From assembly GCA_965204295.1 (NCBI GenBank), contig OZ241973.1:1-64000 (forward strand): a stretch of DNA of 64,000 nt, read 5' to 3'. Of this stretch, positions 8,536 through 18,126 are shown piece by piece (the stretch's first letter is position 1; every line of letters begins with the position of its first letter). The DNA comes from JAWKWH01 sp965204295. Lineage in GTDB: Bacteria > Pseudomonadota > Alphaproteobacteria > Rhizobiales > Rhizobiaceae. The notes beneath the pieces are model-generated. The model was not told the origin of the DNA, did no database searches, and saw only the letters and a list, made by a program, of their open reading frames with translations. The translations under genes and the position numbers were made by a program.

Positions 8536-9210
8536 ATGCCCGAGGTCATTTTCGCCGGCCCCGCCGGGCGGCTGGAAGGCCGCTATCAACCCTCCAAGAA
8601 AAAGAATGCTCCGATTGCGATGATTCTGCATCCTCATCCGCGATTCGGCGGCACGATGGACAACAAGATCGTCTATGACCTGTTCTATATGTTCCAGAAG
8701 CGCGGATTTACGGCATTGCGCTTCAACTTCCGCTCCATCGGAAGGAGTCAGGGCGAATTCGACCATGGTGTCGGTGAACTGTCCGACGCGGCGGCCGCGC
8801 TTGATTGGATTCAGTCGTTGCATCCGGATTCGAAAAACTGCTGGATCGCGGGCTATTCGTTCGGAGCCTGGATCGGCATGCAGCTTTTGATGCGCCGTCC
8901 CGAAATCGAGGGCTTCATGTCGATCGCGCCACAACCGAACACCTATGATTTCGCGTTTCTGGCGCCCTGCCCCTCCTCCGGGCTGATTATCCACGGCGAC
9001 GCAGACCGCGTGGCGCCCGAAAAGGACGTTCAGGGGCTGGTGGACAAGCTTCACCATCAAAGGGGCATCGCCATCACCCAGAAGATAATGCCGGGCGCGA
9101 ATCATTTCTTCAGCGGCATGGAAGACCGGCTTATTTCCGGATGCGCCGACTACCTCGACGCCCGGTTGCGAGGAGAACTGAACGTGAAACGCCCCAGACG
9201 GGGGCGGTAG
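8536..9210 (+). CDS. alpha/beta hydrolase
   Basis: Small alpha/beta hydrolase of 224 residues. The nucleophile elbow is GYSFGAW (Ser near residue 118), the acidic residue is likely in IHGDADRVAPEKD, and the catalytic His is in GANHFFSGMED. The N-terminal HPHPRFGGTMDNK is typical of a bacterial subfamily with uncharacterised substrates. It is transcribed divergently from the Fe-S cluster and shares the AT-rich regulatory gap. It precedes the PaiB-like gene by 11 bases and probably shares its mRNA. Confidence 0.85.
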   Translation: MPEVIFAGPAGRLEGRYQPSKKKNAPIAMILHPHPRFGGTMDNKIVYDLFYMFQKRGFTALRFNFRSIGRSQGEFDHGVGELSDAAAALDWIQSLHPDSKNCWIAGYSFGAWIGMQLLMRRPEIEGFMSIAPQPNTYDFAFLAPCPSSGLIIHGDADRVAPEKDVQGLVDKLHHQRGIAITQKIMPGANHFFSGMEDRLISGCADYLDARLRGELNVKRPRRGR

Positions 9211-9221
9211 GGATCCGACCC

Positions 9222-9854
9222 ATGTACCGGCCGCCGCATTTCCGTGAAACCAGGCTGAACGTTCTGCACGGCCTGATCCGCGACCACCCGCTTGGCCTGC
9301 TCGTTTCAAACGGAAGCAGCGGACCGCTCGCCAACCCGCTGCCGTTTCTGATCGACAGCGGCGGCGGCCCCAATGGCGTGTTGCGAGCACATCTGTCGAA
9401 GGCAAATCCGCATTGGCGAGTAATTGAGGACAATCCGGAATTGCCTGTCCTGGCGGTCTTTCAGGGACCGCAGGCCTATGTCACACCGTCATGGTATGAA
9501 ACCAAGCGCCAAACCGGCAAGGTCGTGCCGACTTGGAACTACGCCATGGTCCAAGCACGCGGAAGGGCCAGGATCGTCCACGACGCCCATTGGCTTTCCG
9601 AACAGATCAACGCACTTACCACCACGCATGAAAACGGACGCAGGGATCCTTGGAGCGTGGATGATGCCCCGAAAAATTTCATTCAGGCGCAAATCAAGGG
9701 CATCGTCGGTCTTCAAATCGCGATCGATGATATCGAAGGCAAATGGAAGATGAGCCAGAACAGACCGGAGCCGGATCGCACCGGTGTCGTCGATGGCTAC
9801 CAAAACGATGGCGCCACCGCGATGGCCGCGCTTGTCCGAAAGCACGCCGGATAA
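9222..9854 (+). CDS. PaiB-like FMN-binding split-barrel protein
   Basis: The 210-residue protein begins MYRPPHFRETRLNVLHGLI, matching the PaiB/FMN-binding negative transcriptional regulator family, with VTPSWYETKRQTGKVVPTWNY in the middle as a strong family signature. Bacillus PaiB affects protease and sporulation genes; elsewhere these proteins are presumed flavin- or haem-binding split barrels. I use ATG 9222 because the frame upstream of it overlaps the hydrolase gene. Its stop codon shares a base with the ATG of the following methyltransferase frame (TAATG). Confidence 0.88.
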   Translation: MYRPPHFRETRLNVLHGLIRDHPLGLLVSNGSSGPLANPLPFLIDSGGGPNGVLRAHLSKANPHWRVIEDNPELPVLAVFQGPQAYVTPSWYETKRQTGKVVPTWNYAMVQARGRARIVHDAHWLSEQINALTTTHENGRRDPWSVDDAPKNFIQAQIKGIVGLQIAIDDIEGKWKMSQNRPEPDRTGVVDGYQNDGATAMAALVRKHAG

Positions 9855-10438
9855 TGCCCGATTACTACGAAACCCATGCTTCGAGTTATGCCGAAATTGA
9901 ACCGGAGCAGATCTGGCGCGAACAACTTGAGCGCTTCGCAAGCAGTCTCAAACCCGGCTGCCGGGTTCTCGACATGGGATGCGGCGCGGGACATGAAAGC
10001 CATTGGCTCATTCAGAAAGGGTTTGACATCGAATCCCTGGACGGTTCGGCCGCAATGGCGCGGGAAGCCAAGGAACGCTAAGGCATCAAGGTGAACGTCC
10101 TGCGCATGGAACGTCTGGATGCGCAATCGGAATATGACGCCATATGGGCCTCGGCTTCCATCCATCACGTTCGCCGCGAGGCGATTGCCCGAATTATCAA
10201 TGCGGTCGCCAATGCCCTGAAACCGGACGGCTGGTTCTATTCCGGTTACAAGGAACTTGAATTCAGTCATCGTTGACGATTCGGTCGCCATTGCGCGGCG
10301 ATGCAGCAGACGGAATTTCGGTCAATGCTCAACCGCGACGGTCCGAGTGTTGTCGGGGTCGCGAAAATTCCCGCAATGGGAGCGGAAGGCATTCCGGCGC
10401 GCTTGATTTGCGTGACCGCGCAAAAGACCGCTTATTGA
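9854..10438 (+). pseudogene. SAM-dependent methyltransferase with two in-frame stop codons
   Basis: A single frame of 195 codons encodes a class I methyltransferase but carries TAA at 10079-10081 and TGA at 10274-10276. Before the first stop, VLDMGCGAGHESHWL (SAM-binding motif I) is intact. After it, YDAIWASASIHHVRREA and NALKPDGWFYSGYKE follow. After the second come RFGRHCAAM and the C-terminal ICVTAQKTAY. No frameshift is needed to join the parts, so two point substitutions suffice to explain the damage. It overlaps the convergent anmK end by seven bases. A sequencing error is an alternative. Confidence 0.8.
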
Positions 10439-11565
10439 GGTTTGGCGGGGTCGGCCAATACTCCCCCGCAGACCGGCTTTCGGCACCCGGTCGTCGTCTG
10501 GAAGGTCAGCGGCAGGCCCTTCAACGAACGTACCGCCAGATAAGCCCAGGCCTCAGCCTCCATGGCGTCGCCGTCAAATCCCAGGTCTTCCGCCGGAAAC
10601 GCATCCGCGCCCGACGGTTTTGTCAAATCCGAAACATCTTCGACGATATGCGGGTTTTTTCGGCCGCCGCCGCACAGAACCCATCTTCGCGGCATCCGCG
10701 GCATCCGCCTTGCGCTTTCGAAGATTGCGCGGGCCGTGACCGCCGCAAGGGTGCGTGAACCGTCCGCCAGTTCGAGGCCTTGCGCTTCGGCAAGCGTGAA
10801 ATCGCTACGGTCGAGCGATTTAGGGCCCGGTTTGTCAAAAAACGGATTTTTCAGATAAGCGCCGACGACCTGTTCGACAACACCGCCCTCGCCGGCGATT
10901 TCGCCGTTCCGGTCAAACGGAACGCCCGCATGTTCCGAAACCCACCGATCAATCAGCGCATTGCCCGGTCCGCTGTCGAAGGCGACCGGATCACCCGTTT
11001 CCGGCACATAGGTGACGTTGGAAATGCCGCCGATGTTGACAAACGCGACCGGAAATATGCGTTTCGACTCAGGCAACGATCGCGCCAGGGCCGCGTGGTA
11101 GACCGGAGCGAGCGGCGCGCCCTGCCCGCCATGGGCCATGTCATTGGCGCGCATGTCGAAGACAACGCGAATGCCGGTGTTCCGCGCGAGCGATTTCCCG
11201 TCTCCCAACTGCACGGTCAGACCCCGGCCCGGCCGGTGCAAAACTGTCTGCCCGTGAAATCCGATTGCCTCGGGATTGGCGAATTCCGGCGGCAATTGCC
11301 GCGCGAATTTCATGACCGCATCCGCATGGCGCCGGGTGATTTCGCGTTCCAACGCTTCCAGGTCGCCCGGCCGGTCGGCCGCTTGTTCAATTCCCTTCGC
11401 CGTTTGCAGCGAAGCTTCAATCCGTTTCCGGAACGCCGCGTCGTAGGCGCTGAACCCCGATGATCCGCGTTCGACCGCGTTCTCGCCGTCGGTTCGCAGA
11501 ACGGCGATGTCGACGCCATCCATCGATGTGCCGCTCATTAGGCCGATTGCGGTGGTCAGCGTCAT
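10432..11565 (-). CDS. anmK: anhydro-N-acetylmuramic acid kinase
   Basis: AnmK phosphorylates and opens 1,6-anhydro-MurNAc from recycled cell wall to give MurNAc-6-phosphate. The 377-residue protein begins MTLTTAIGLMSGTSMDGVD, the family signature, and shows GFHGQTVLHRPGRGLTVQLGDG, DMRANDMAHGGQGAPLAP and NIGGISNVT, all conserved in the ASKHA fold. I start at 11565, not at 11643, because the extra N-terminus lacks family similarity and overlaps the promoter area of the divergent tyrS. The two genes diverge with about 95 bases between starts. Confidence 0.93.
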   Translation of the reverse strand: MTLTTAIGLMSGTSMDGVDIAVLRTDGENAVERGSSGFSAYDAAFRKRIEASLQTAKGIEQAADRPGDLEALEREITRRHADAVMKFARQLPPEFANPEAIGFHGQTVLHRPGRGLTVQLGDGKSLARNTGIRVVFDMRANDMAHGGQGAPLAPVYHAALARSLPESKRIFPVAFVNIGGISNVTYVPETGDPVAFDSGPGNALIDRWVSEHAGVPFDRNGEIAGEGGVVEQVVGAYLKNPFFDKPGPKSLDRSDFTLAEAQGLELADGSRTLAAVTARAIFESARRMPRMPRRWVLCGGGRKNPHIVEDVSDLTKPSGADAFPAEDLGFDGDAMEAEAWAYLAVRSLKGLPLTFQTTTGCRKPVCGGVLADPAKPQ

Positions 11566-11660
11566 GCCCGCTTCTTGTCGTTTCGCCGCCAATAGTGTTA
11601 AACGCCCGCGTTCCGCAATGCCATGCGGATTGTTCATTCTCATTGCGCCGGGGTCGTTTG

Positions 11661-12908
11661 ATGTCCGCTTTCAAATCCGATTTTCTGCATGTCATGCAGG
11701 AACGCGGTTTCATCCACCAGACTTCGGATGATTCCGGTCTCGACGATCTGTTCCGTTCGGAGACGATCACCGCCTATATCGGATTCGATGCGACCGCATC
11801 AAGCCTGCATGCCGGCTCGCTGATCCAGATCATGATGTTGCATTGGCTGCAACGGACAGGTCACTGCCCGATCGCGTTGATGGGCGGCGGCACATCGATG
11901 ATTGGCGATCCTTCCTTCAAGGACGAGGCCAGAAAGCTGCTGACATCCGAGGATATCGACGCCAGTCTCCACGGCATCAGGCAATGTTTCTCCCGCTATC
12001 TGGAATTTGGCGATGACAAGGCGATCATGGTCAACAACGCCGACTGGTTGATGGGCATCAACTATGTCGAGTTCCTGCGCGATGTCGGACGGCATTTTTC
12101 GGTCAACCGGATGTTGTCGTTCGATTCCGTGAAATTGAGGCTTGATCGCGAGCAGTCACTGTCATTCCTCGAATTCAACTATATGATCCTTCAGGCTTAC
12201 GATTTCGTGGAACTGAACCGGCGTTATGGGTGCCGCATGCAGATGGGCGGGTCGGACCAGTGGGGCAACATAGTCAACGGCATCGATCTTGGCCATCGGC
12301 TGGGAACGCCGCAACTTTACGCTCTTACGACACCGCTGCTGACCACCTCGTCAGGCTCCAAGATGGGCAAAACCGCCTCCGGCGCGGTCTGGCTGAACGA
12401 AGATATGTTGAGCGCGTATGATTTCTGGCAATACTGGCGGAACGCCGAAGATGCCGATGTCGAGCGGTTCTTGAAGCTCTACACCACCTTGCCGATGGAC
12501 GAAGTTGCGAAACTCGCGACGCTCGATGGCGTTGAAATCAATGAGGCGAAAAAAGTGCTGGCCACCGAGGCGACCGCGCTTCTTCACGGCCGCGACGCCG
12601 CCGAACGGGCCGCCGAGACGGCGCGCAAGACATTCGAGGAAGGCGCGCTTGCCGATAGTCTGCCGACGGTCACGGTTTCCGCCACCGACCTCGCCTCCGG
12701 CATCGGCATCCTCGCATTGTTCGTTCAGGCGGGATTGGCCGCTTCAAACGGCGAGGCGCGGCGGCATGTCAAGGGTAACGCACTGAAGATAAACGATGTC
12801 GCCGTGTCGGACGACCGCATGACGGTCGACCGAAGCCATATCGGACGGGAAGGCGCGATCAAGCTTTCGCTCGGAAAGAAGAAGAATGTCCTCGTGCGCC
12901 CGCAATAG
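11661..12908 (+). CDS. tyrS: tyrosyl-tRNA synthetase
   Basis: Class I aminoacyl-tRNA synthetase of 415 residues that charges tRNA-Tyr. The nucleotide-binding HIGH element is present as SSLHAGSL, the KMSKS element as SGSKMGKTASG, and the tyrosine-binding region as QMGGSDQWGNI. The last 70 residues form an S4-like RNA-binding domain (ASNGEARRHVKGNALKIND). ATG 11661 gives the usual length; the open frame further upstream overlaps anmK antisense and is not family-like. Its shine-dalgarno is weak. Confidence 0.95.
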   Translation: MSAFKSDFLHVMQERGFIHQTSDDSGLDDLFRSETITAYIGFDATASSLHAGSLIQIMMLHWLQRTGHCPIALMGGGTSMIGDPSFKDEARKLLTSEDIDASLHGIRQCFSRYLEFGDDKAIMVNNADWLMGINYVEFLRDVGRHFSVNRMLSFDSVKLRLDREQSLSFLEFNYMILQAYDFVELNRRYGCRMQMGGSDQWGNIVNGIDLGHRLGTPQLYALTTPLLTTSSGSKMGKTASGAVWLNEDMLSAYDFWQYWRNAEDADVERFLKLYTTLPMDEVAKLATLDGVEINEAKKVLATEATALLHGRDAAERAAETARKTFEEGALADSLPTVTVSATDLASGIGILALFVQAGLAASNGEARRHVKGNALKINDVAVSDDRMTVDRSHIGREGAIKLSLGKKKNVLVRPQ

Positions 12909-13054
12909 GACCGTTCGATAAACGGGCGGCATGGCCGCTGCGTTCCACAAATCTCCGCCGCCGGTTTCCGGTTAAAATGGAGGCCATTCGGAAAAACTTC
13001 GTTAACCTTAACGATATGTAATCGGCGCGCGCAGTTGCACAGATCAGGTGGCCG

Positions 13055-14183
13055 ATGTCCCGTTCCGGTTTTCGTCAAACAAGCGGCCTTGGCAGGCGCA
13101 GCGAACCTCATATGATAATTATCGCTCGCGGCGATTCAATTCGTCGTTTCACGATCAGACCCTGGGTGACGGCTCTCGCCGGTTCCACCCTGACCGCGGT
13201 CGCGGTCGGCTATCTGCTTGCGACATCCTATCTCGTTTTGCGCGATGACCTGCTTGGCGCGACCGCGGCGCAACAGGTGCGCATGTAGCAAACCTATGAA
13301 GACCGGATCTCGGCGTTTCGGGCGCGGGCCGACCGCATTATCAGCCGGCAACTGCTCGACCGGCAATTGATGGATAGAAAGGTCAGCGAACTCTTCAACC
13401 ACCAGACGGTTCTGTCCGAAAGACACGGAATCATCACGCTTCTGATCGATGGCGGATCGACCGGGGAAAGCGCCCTGCCCGCCGGGGCGCGCGGACCGGA
13501 TGTTTGTCGCGGTCGATAGGTCGCTTCGCTCGATCGAAGCCGGTCAGATGCGGAAAATTCGCGCGCTGACCGAGAACGCGTATCGGACGGCCGACACGAT
13601 ATCGTCGGCTCTGGGAAACATCGGCCTGAGCGTCAATGTCAACTTCGGCGGAAATGCGGACGGCGGACCGCTGATCGCAACCGTGCCCGGGCAATTCGAC
13701 GCCGAATCGGACCGGCTGGACGAGGCTCTTGGAACGCTTGATGCGATCAAGGCGAATACCAGGCTTCTGCCGATCGCAAATCCGCTGCCCGGATCGACCG
13801 TAACGAGCCCCTACGGGAAGCGCCGCGACCCTATTCTTCACCGGCCCGCCATGCATTCGGGCATGGATTTCCGCGCACTGTCCGGTGCGCCCGTAAAGGC
13901 GGCCGGCGCCAGAACCGTCGTAGCCGCCGGCTGGAACGACGGTTACGGCCGGATGATGATCGACATTGATCATGGAAACGGCACCGTCACACGCTACGCA
14001 CATATGAAGAAGATTACGGTCCGTAAAGGCCAAAAGGTGCGGGCAGGCGTCATCGTCGGCAAAGTCGGCAGTTCGGGCCGGCCAACCGGGTCGCATTTAC
14101 ATTACGAGGTCCGTCGCCGCAGCAGGCCGGTCAATCCGAACAGGTTTCTTGCCGTCGTCAGAAAACTTGCCAAAGCACTTTAG
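13055..14183 (+). pseudogene. M23 family peptidase, disrupted by an amber codon and a 1-nt insertion
   Basis: The frame begins MSRSGFRQTSGLGRRSEP, passes a hydrophobic segment (WVTALAGSTLTAVAVGYLLA) and a coiled-coil-like region, then meets TAG at 13286-13288 in RM-stop-QTYEDRI, where Gln is expected. After this, near 13501, the frame shifts by +1 between GARGPD and FVAVDRSL. The rest is intact to 14183, including the LytM zinc motifs HSGMDF and HLHYEV. The protein would be a membrane-anchored peptidoglycan endopeptidase regulator. Because related genes matter for envelope growth in rhizobia, a sequencing error must be excluded. Confidence 0.75.
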
Positions 14184-14217
14184 AAAATATCTGCAAGCTT
14201 ATGTAACTGATAAGATA

Positions 14218-15340
14218 TCAATCGATTTGCGCCAATGGGCCGCCGTCAAGTCTGGCCGAAAGCGACGCCTTGATGAAATCATCCAAATCGCCGTCCAGCA
14301 CATTTTGCGGCGACGTGTTCTCAATCCCTGTCCGCAAATCCTTGACGAGTTGGTAAGGTTGCAGAATGTATGAACGGATTTGGCTTCCCCAGCCGATTTC
14401 CGTCTTGGAGGCTTCGGTCGCGTTGGCCTCCACCTCGCGTTTTTTCAGTTCTTCCTCATAAAGTCGCGCCCGGAGCATGTCCCATGCGGTGGCCCGGTTC
14501 TTGTGTTGCGACCGTTCGCTCTGGCACTGAACGACGATACCGCTATCGACATGCGTGATCCTTACCGCCGAATCGGTGGTGTTTACGTGCTGGCCACCCG
14601 CTCCGGAAGCCCGGTAGGTGTCGATACGCACGTCCGATTCCGAAACTTCGATCTCTATGGATTCATCGACCACCGGATAGACCCAGACGGACGCGAACGA
14701 CGTATGGCGGCGCGCGTTGCCGTCAAACGGCGAAATGCGCACCAGCCGGTGTACGCCCGATTCCGTTTTCAGATTGCCATAGGCATTTTCGCCCCTGATC
14801 AGCAATGTCGCCGATTTGATACCCGCTTCTTCACCGTCGTGGATTTCGAGAACATCCACCTTCATCCCGTGCTTTTCGGCCCAGCGGGTGTACATGCGCA
14901 TCAGCATCAATGCCCAGTCCTGGCTTTCCGTTCCGCCCGCGCCGGCATGCACTTCCAGATATGTGTCGTTGGAATCGGCTTCGCCGGAGAGCAGCGTCTT
15001 CAACTCCCGGCCGGCAATCTCCGTTTCCAGGGCCCGAATGACGTCTTCCGCCTCCGCGACGACGGAATCATCGCCTTCCTCTTCGCCGAGTTCGATCAGA
15101 CCGATATTGTCCTCCAGCGATCGGGACAGATGCCTGATCGAGGAAATGTTGTCATCAAGGTTCTGACGCTCGCGCATCAGCTTCCGCGCTTCGGCGGGAT
15201 CATTCCATAATTCGGAATCCTCGGCGCGCATGTTCAGATACTCAAGCCGCTTCAGTGCCCGGTCCCAGTCAAAGATGCCTCCTCAGCAAGCCGATCGACC
15301 GCCTGATTTCATCAATCAGATTCCCGGTTTCGGCGCGCAT
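14218..15340 (-). CDS. prfB: peptide chain release factor 2 (programmed +1 frameshift)
   Basis: RF2 ends translation at UAA and UGA. The tripeptide anticodon SPF is in RISPFDGNA and the catalytic GGQ is in SGAGGQHVN. Synthesis requires a +1 shift: the first frame starts at ATG 15340, runs 23 codons and stops at TGA (15271-15269). Translation then continues in the second frame to 14218 with LDWDRALKRLEYLN. Total is about 373 residues. An annotation that starts at 15231 misses the N-terminus. It is followed downstream by the convergent M23 remnant. Confidence 0.95.
15268..15283 (-). promoter_or_regulatory. RF2 autoregulatory frameshift site
   Basis: On the minus strand the sequence reads AGGAGGCATCTTTGAC: a perfect Shine-Dalgarno-like AGGAGG, three bases, then the slippery CTT followed by the in-frame TGA C. 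This is the classic prfB element. When RF2 is scarce, the ribosome slips from CTT-TGA to CTT-T-GAC and makes full-length RF2. Confidence 0.95.
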
Positions 15341-15475
15341 GAATCAACTGCTCCTTCGTTGCGGCGGCAAATTTTCGCGCGGACCATATGGAGAGGCCGG
15401 GCAGGTGTAAAGCGTGAAACCGCTCAATCCGGCGGAATCGGACGGTGAAATGAAAAATCCGAAGGAATGTCCGGT

Positions 15476-17941
15476 TCAGTAAAGACCGCCGCTGCCGGAC
15501 ATGATTGCGCGGCTAGCTTCCGGAGAGATCGCCTCTCCGTGTTCGGTATCCAGATACTCCATGCCGATCACCGAGTAGACATCCGCCGGACCGGTTCCGG
15601 GCTTGAAAGCCTCGACGATCACGTCATTCATCATCATATCATCGTCGCCATTGGCGCGCATGCCCGTCTTGCGGTCGATCCTGATCAGTTTCATGCCTTC
15701 AGGCACGCGGAAATCCACCGGGCGCTTGTTTTCGAGAGCGGCGGAGACGAACTCCTTGAACACCGGCGCGGCCAGACCGCCGCCCGTGGATCCGCGACCC
15801 ATCGATTTCGGCGTGTCGAATCCAAGGAACACGCCGACAACCAGATCGGGCGTAAAGCCGATGAACCAGACGTCCTTTTCATCATTCGTCGTGCCTGTCT
15901 TGCCGGCGATCGGCCGATTCAGTTCCGACACCGTGACGGCGGTGCCGCGTTTTACGACACCCTCCATCATGGATGTGATCTGGTAGGCCGTCATCGGATC
16001 GATAACCACTTCAGCGTTGTTGACAAGTTCCGGCTCGGATTGATCGAGCCAGCCCGTCGCCGTGCATCCGCCGCATTCGCGCCGGTCATGCTTGAACACG
16101 GTCTTGCCATAGCGGTCCTGAATGCGGTCGATCAGCGACGGCGTCACATGCCGTCCGCCATTGGCGATGATCGAATAAGCCGTGACCATGCGCATGACGG
16201 TCGTTTCACCGGAACCGAGCGACATAGCGAGCACCGGCGAAAGTTTGTCATAGAGGCCGAAACGCTCCGCATATTCGGCGACCAGGTTAATGCCCATGTC
16301 ATTCGCCAGCCGCACGGTCATCAGGTTGCGCGAGCGCTCAATGCCCAGACGAAGAGTGGATGGCCCGGCCGATTCACCGCCATAGTTCTTCGGTTTCCAG
16401 ATTTCTCCGCCGGACTCGATCTCGATCGGTGCATCCAGCACGACCGAGGCCGGTGTGTAGCCATTATCCAGCGCGGCGGCATAGACGAATGGCTTGAACG
16501 CGGACCCCGGTTGCCGTTTAGCCTGGGTAACGCGGTTGAACTGGGATTCGGCGAAGGAAAAGCCTCCGACCATGGCCAATACCCGACCGGTGTGAGGGTC
16601 CATCGCCAATAGCGCGCCCTCTATTTGCGGAACCTGCCGAAGACGCCAGTCGTTTGCGCTTCCGGCCAGTTTCTCGACATGGACTACGTCGCCCGGTTTC
16701 AAGACATCGGCAGGCGACCGTGCTTTCTTCAACTTACCGTCAACACGGTAGCGCATCGCCCATTTCATGTTCTCAAGCGCGATATTTCCGGTATTGCGCT
16801 CGCTTGACAAAGCTCCGGAAACTTCGTGAGACGGCCGCAAGCCAATGGTCAAACCGGTCTCTTCCGCGCTCAGGACGACCGCGACGCGCCATTCCGGCAC
16901 ATCGGTCAGTCTTTTCACCTCGCCAAGCGGAACACCCCAGTCTCCATCGATATCTATTGTCGTCACGGGGCCGCGAAATCCGCGCTGGGCGTCGTATTCG
17001 ATCAGACCATTGTGCAGCGCCCTGCGGGCCTGAAGCTGCATTTTCGGGTCGATCGTCGAGCGAACGGATAAACCGCCTTCATAAAGCGCGTCATCGCCGT
17101 AGTGGGCGATAATCTGCCGGCGCACTTCTTCGGTAAAATACTCTCCGGCGAACAGATAGGTGCCGCCGCGGCGGGGTTTGACACCAAGCGGCAATTCTTT
17201 GGCCCTGGCACCGTCTTCGGCGGAAACGTAGCCATTCTCCATCATCCGGTCGATGACGTAGTTACGGCGGCCAATCGCCTGCTCGGTCTGTTTGAACGGA
17301 TGATAGTTCGACGGCCCCTTGGGCAGCGCGGCCAGATAAGCCGCTTCGTGAAGCGTCAGTTCGTTGACGGACTTGTTGTAGTAGGTCAGCGCGGCGCCCG
17401 CTATCCCGTAAGAGCCCAGACCGAAAAAGATCTCGTTGAGATACAATTCAAGGATACGATCCTTGGGATAGGCCCGCTCAATGCGAAGCGCCAGAATGGC
17501 TTCGCGCAGCTTGCGTTCGATCGTCTTGTCGGAGGTCAAGAGGAAGTTCTTCGCGACCTGCTGGGTGATCGTCGACGCTCCCTCCGCGCGCCTGCCGGTG
17601 CCGTAGTTGCGGATATTGTTGAAGACCGCGCGGCCCAGCCCCTGAAAATCGATGCCGTGGTGACGATAAAAATTCTTGTCTTCGGCGGAAACGAATGCCG
17701 CCTTGACGCGATCCGGCACCGCCTGAATCGGCAGATACAGCCGGCGTTCGCGTGCGAATTCGGCCATCAACGATCCATCGGATGCGTGAATCCGGGTCGT
17801 GACCGGTGGTTCGTATTTTGCCAGGACTTCGTAATCGGGCAAACCCTTCGCCAGATCGCTGACATAGACTGCGACGACAGCCGCCACGAGCAATCCCAGC
17901 ACTGTCCCAACGCCGAAGAGGTAGCCGACCAGCCTGATCAT
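15476..17941 (-). CDS. mrcA: penicillin-binding protein 1A (bifunctional peptidoglycan synthase)
   Basis: 821 residues: short cytoplasmic start, one N-terminal membrane anchor (YLFGVGTVLGLLVAAVVAVY), a GT51 glycosyltransferase domain with the catalytic Glu in SAEDKNFYRHHGIDF, an OB-like linker, and a transpeptidase domain with PGSAFKPF (Ser of SxxK), SRN (SxN) and GKTGTTND (KTGT box). It polymerises and cross-links peptidoglycan. It lies between prfB and amiC, the order usual for Hyphomicrobiales. Codon use matches the neighbours. Confidence 0.95.
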   Translation of the reverse strand: MIRLVGYLFGVGTVLGLLVAAVVAVYVSDLAKGLPDYEVLAKYEPPVTTRIHASDGSLMAEFARERRLYLPIQAVPDRVKAAFVSAEDKNFYRHHGIDFQGLGRAVFNNIRNYGTGRRAEGASTITQQVAKNFLLTSDKTIERKLREAILALRIERAYPKDRILELYLNEIFFGLGSYGIAGAALTYYNKSVNELTLHEAAYLAALPKGPSNYHPFKQTEQAIGRRNYVIDRMMENGYVSAEDGARAKELPLGVKPRRGGTYLFAGEYFTEEVRRQIIAHYGDDALYEGGLSVRSTIDPKMQLQARRALHNGLIEYDAQRGFRGPVTTIDIDGDWGVPLGEVKRLTDVPEWRVAVVLSAEETGLTIGLRPSHEVSGALSSERNTGNIALENMKWAMRYRVDGKLKKARSPADVLKPGDVVHVEKLAGSANDWRLRQVPQIEGALLAMDPHTGRVLAMVGGFSFAESQFNRVTQAKRQPGSAFKPFVYAAALDNGYTPASVVLDAPIEIESGGEIWKPKNYGGESAGPSTLRLGIERSRNLMTVRLANDMGINLVAEYAERFGLYDKLSPVLAMSLGSGETTVMRMVTAYSIIANGGRHVTPSLIDRIQDRYGKTVFKHDRRECGGCTATGWLDQSEPELVNNAEVVIDPMTAYQITSMMEGVVKRGTAVTVSELNRPIAGKTGTTNDEKDVWFIGFTPDLVVGVFLGFDTPKSMGRGSTGGGLAAPVFKEFVSAALENKRPVDFRVPEGMKLIRIDRKTGMRANGDDDMMMNDVIVEAFKPGTGPADVYSVIGMEYLDTEHGEAISPEASRAIMSGSGGLY

Positions 17942-18126
17942 TGTTTTTTCAATTCCGTTTCTCCGTCGAGGCGCCCGCCGATTGCGGGCTCGGCCTCAAA
18001 TTAGCATATCGCCGCCCGATGTGGACAAAATGCGGCGGAAGACCGGATGTCTTCTGTGATTCCGACGCGATATATCCTCCGACGGCATCGCCCGACATCC
18101 ACATAAGCCTGCCCGGATATTCCACT

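Noticed and set aside
10079..10276. Stop-codon recoding (selenocysteine or readthrough) in the methyltransferase
   Set aside because: Two different stop codons at non-catalytic positions and no selenocysteine element; nonsense mutation or error is simpler.
13001..13012. GTTAACCTTAAC upstream of the M23 gene as a CtrA site
   Set aside because: The two TTAA halves are too close for the TTAA-N7-TTAA consensus; a half-site match is too weak to list.
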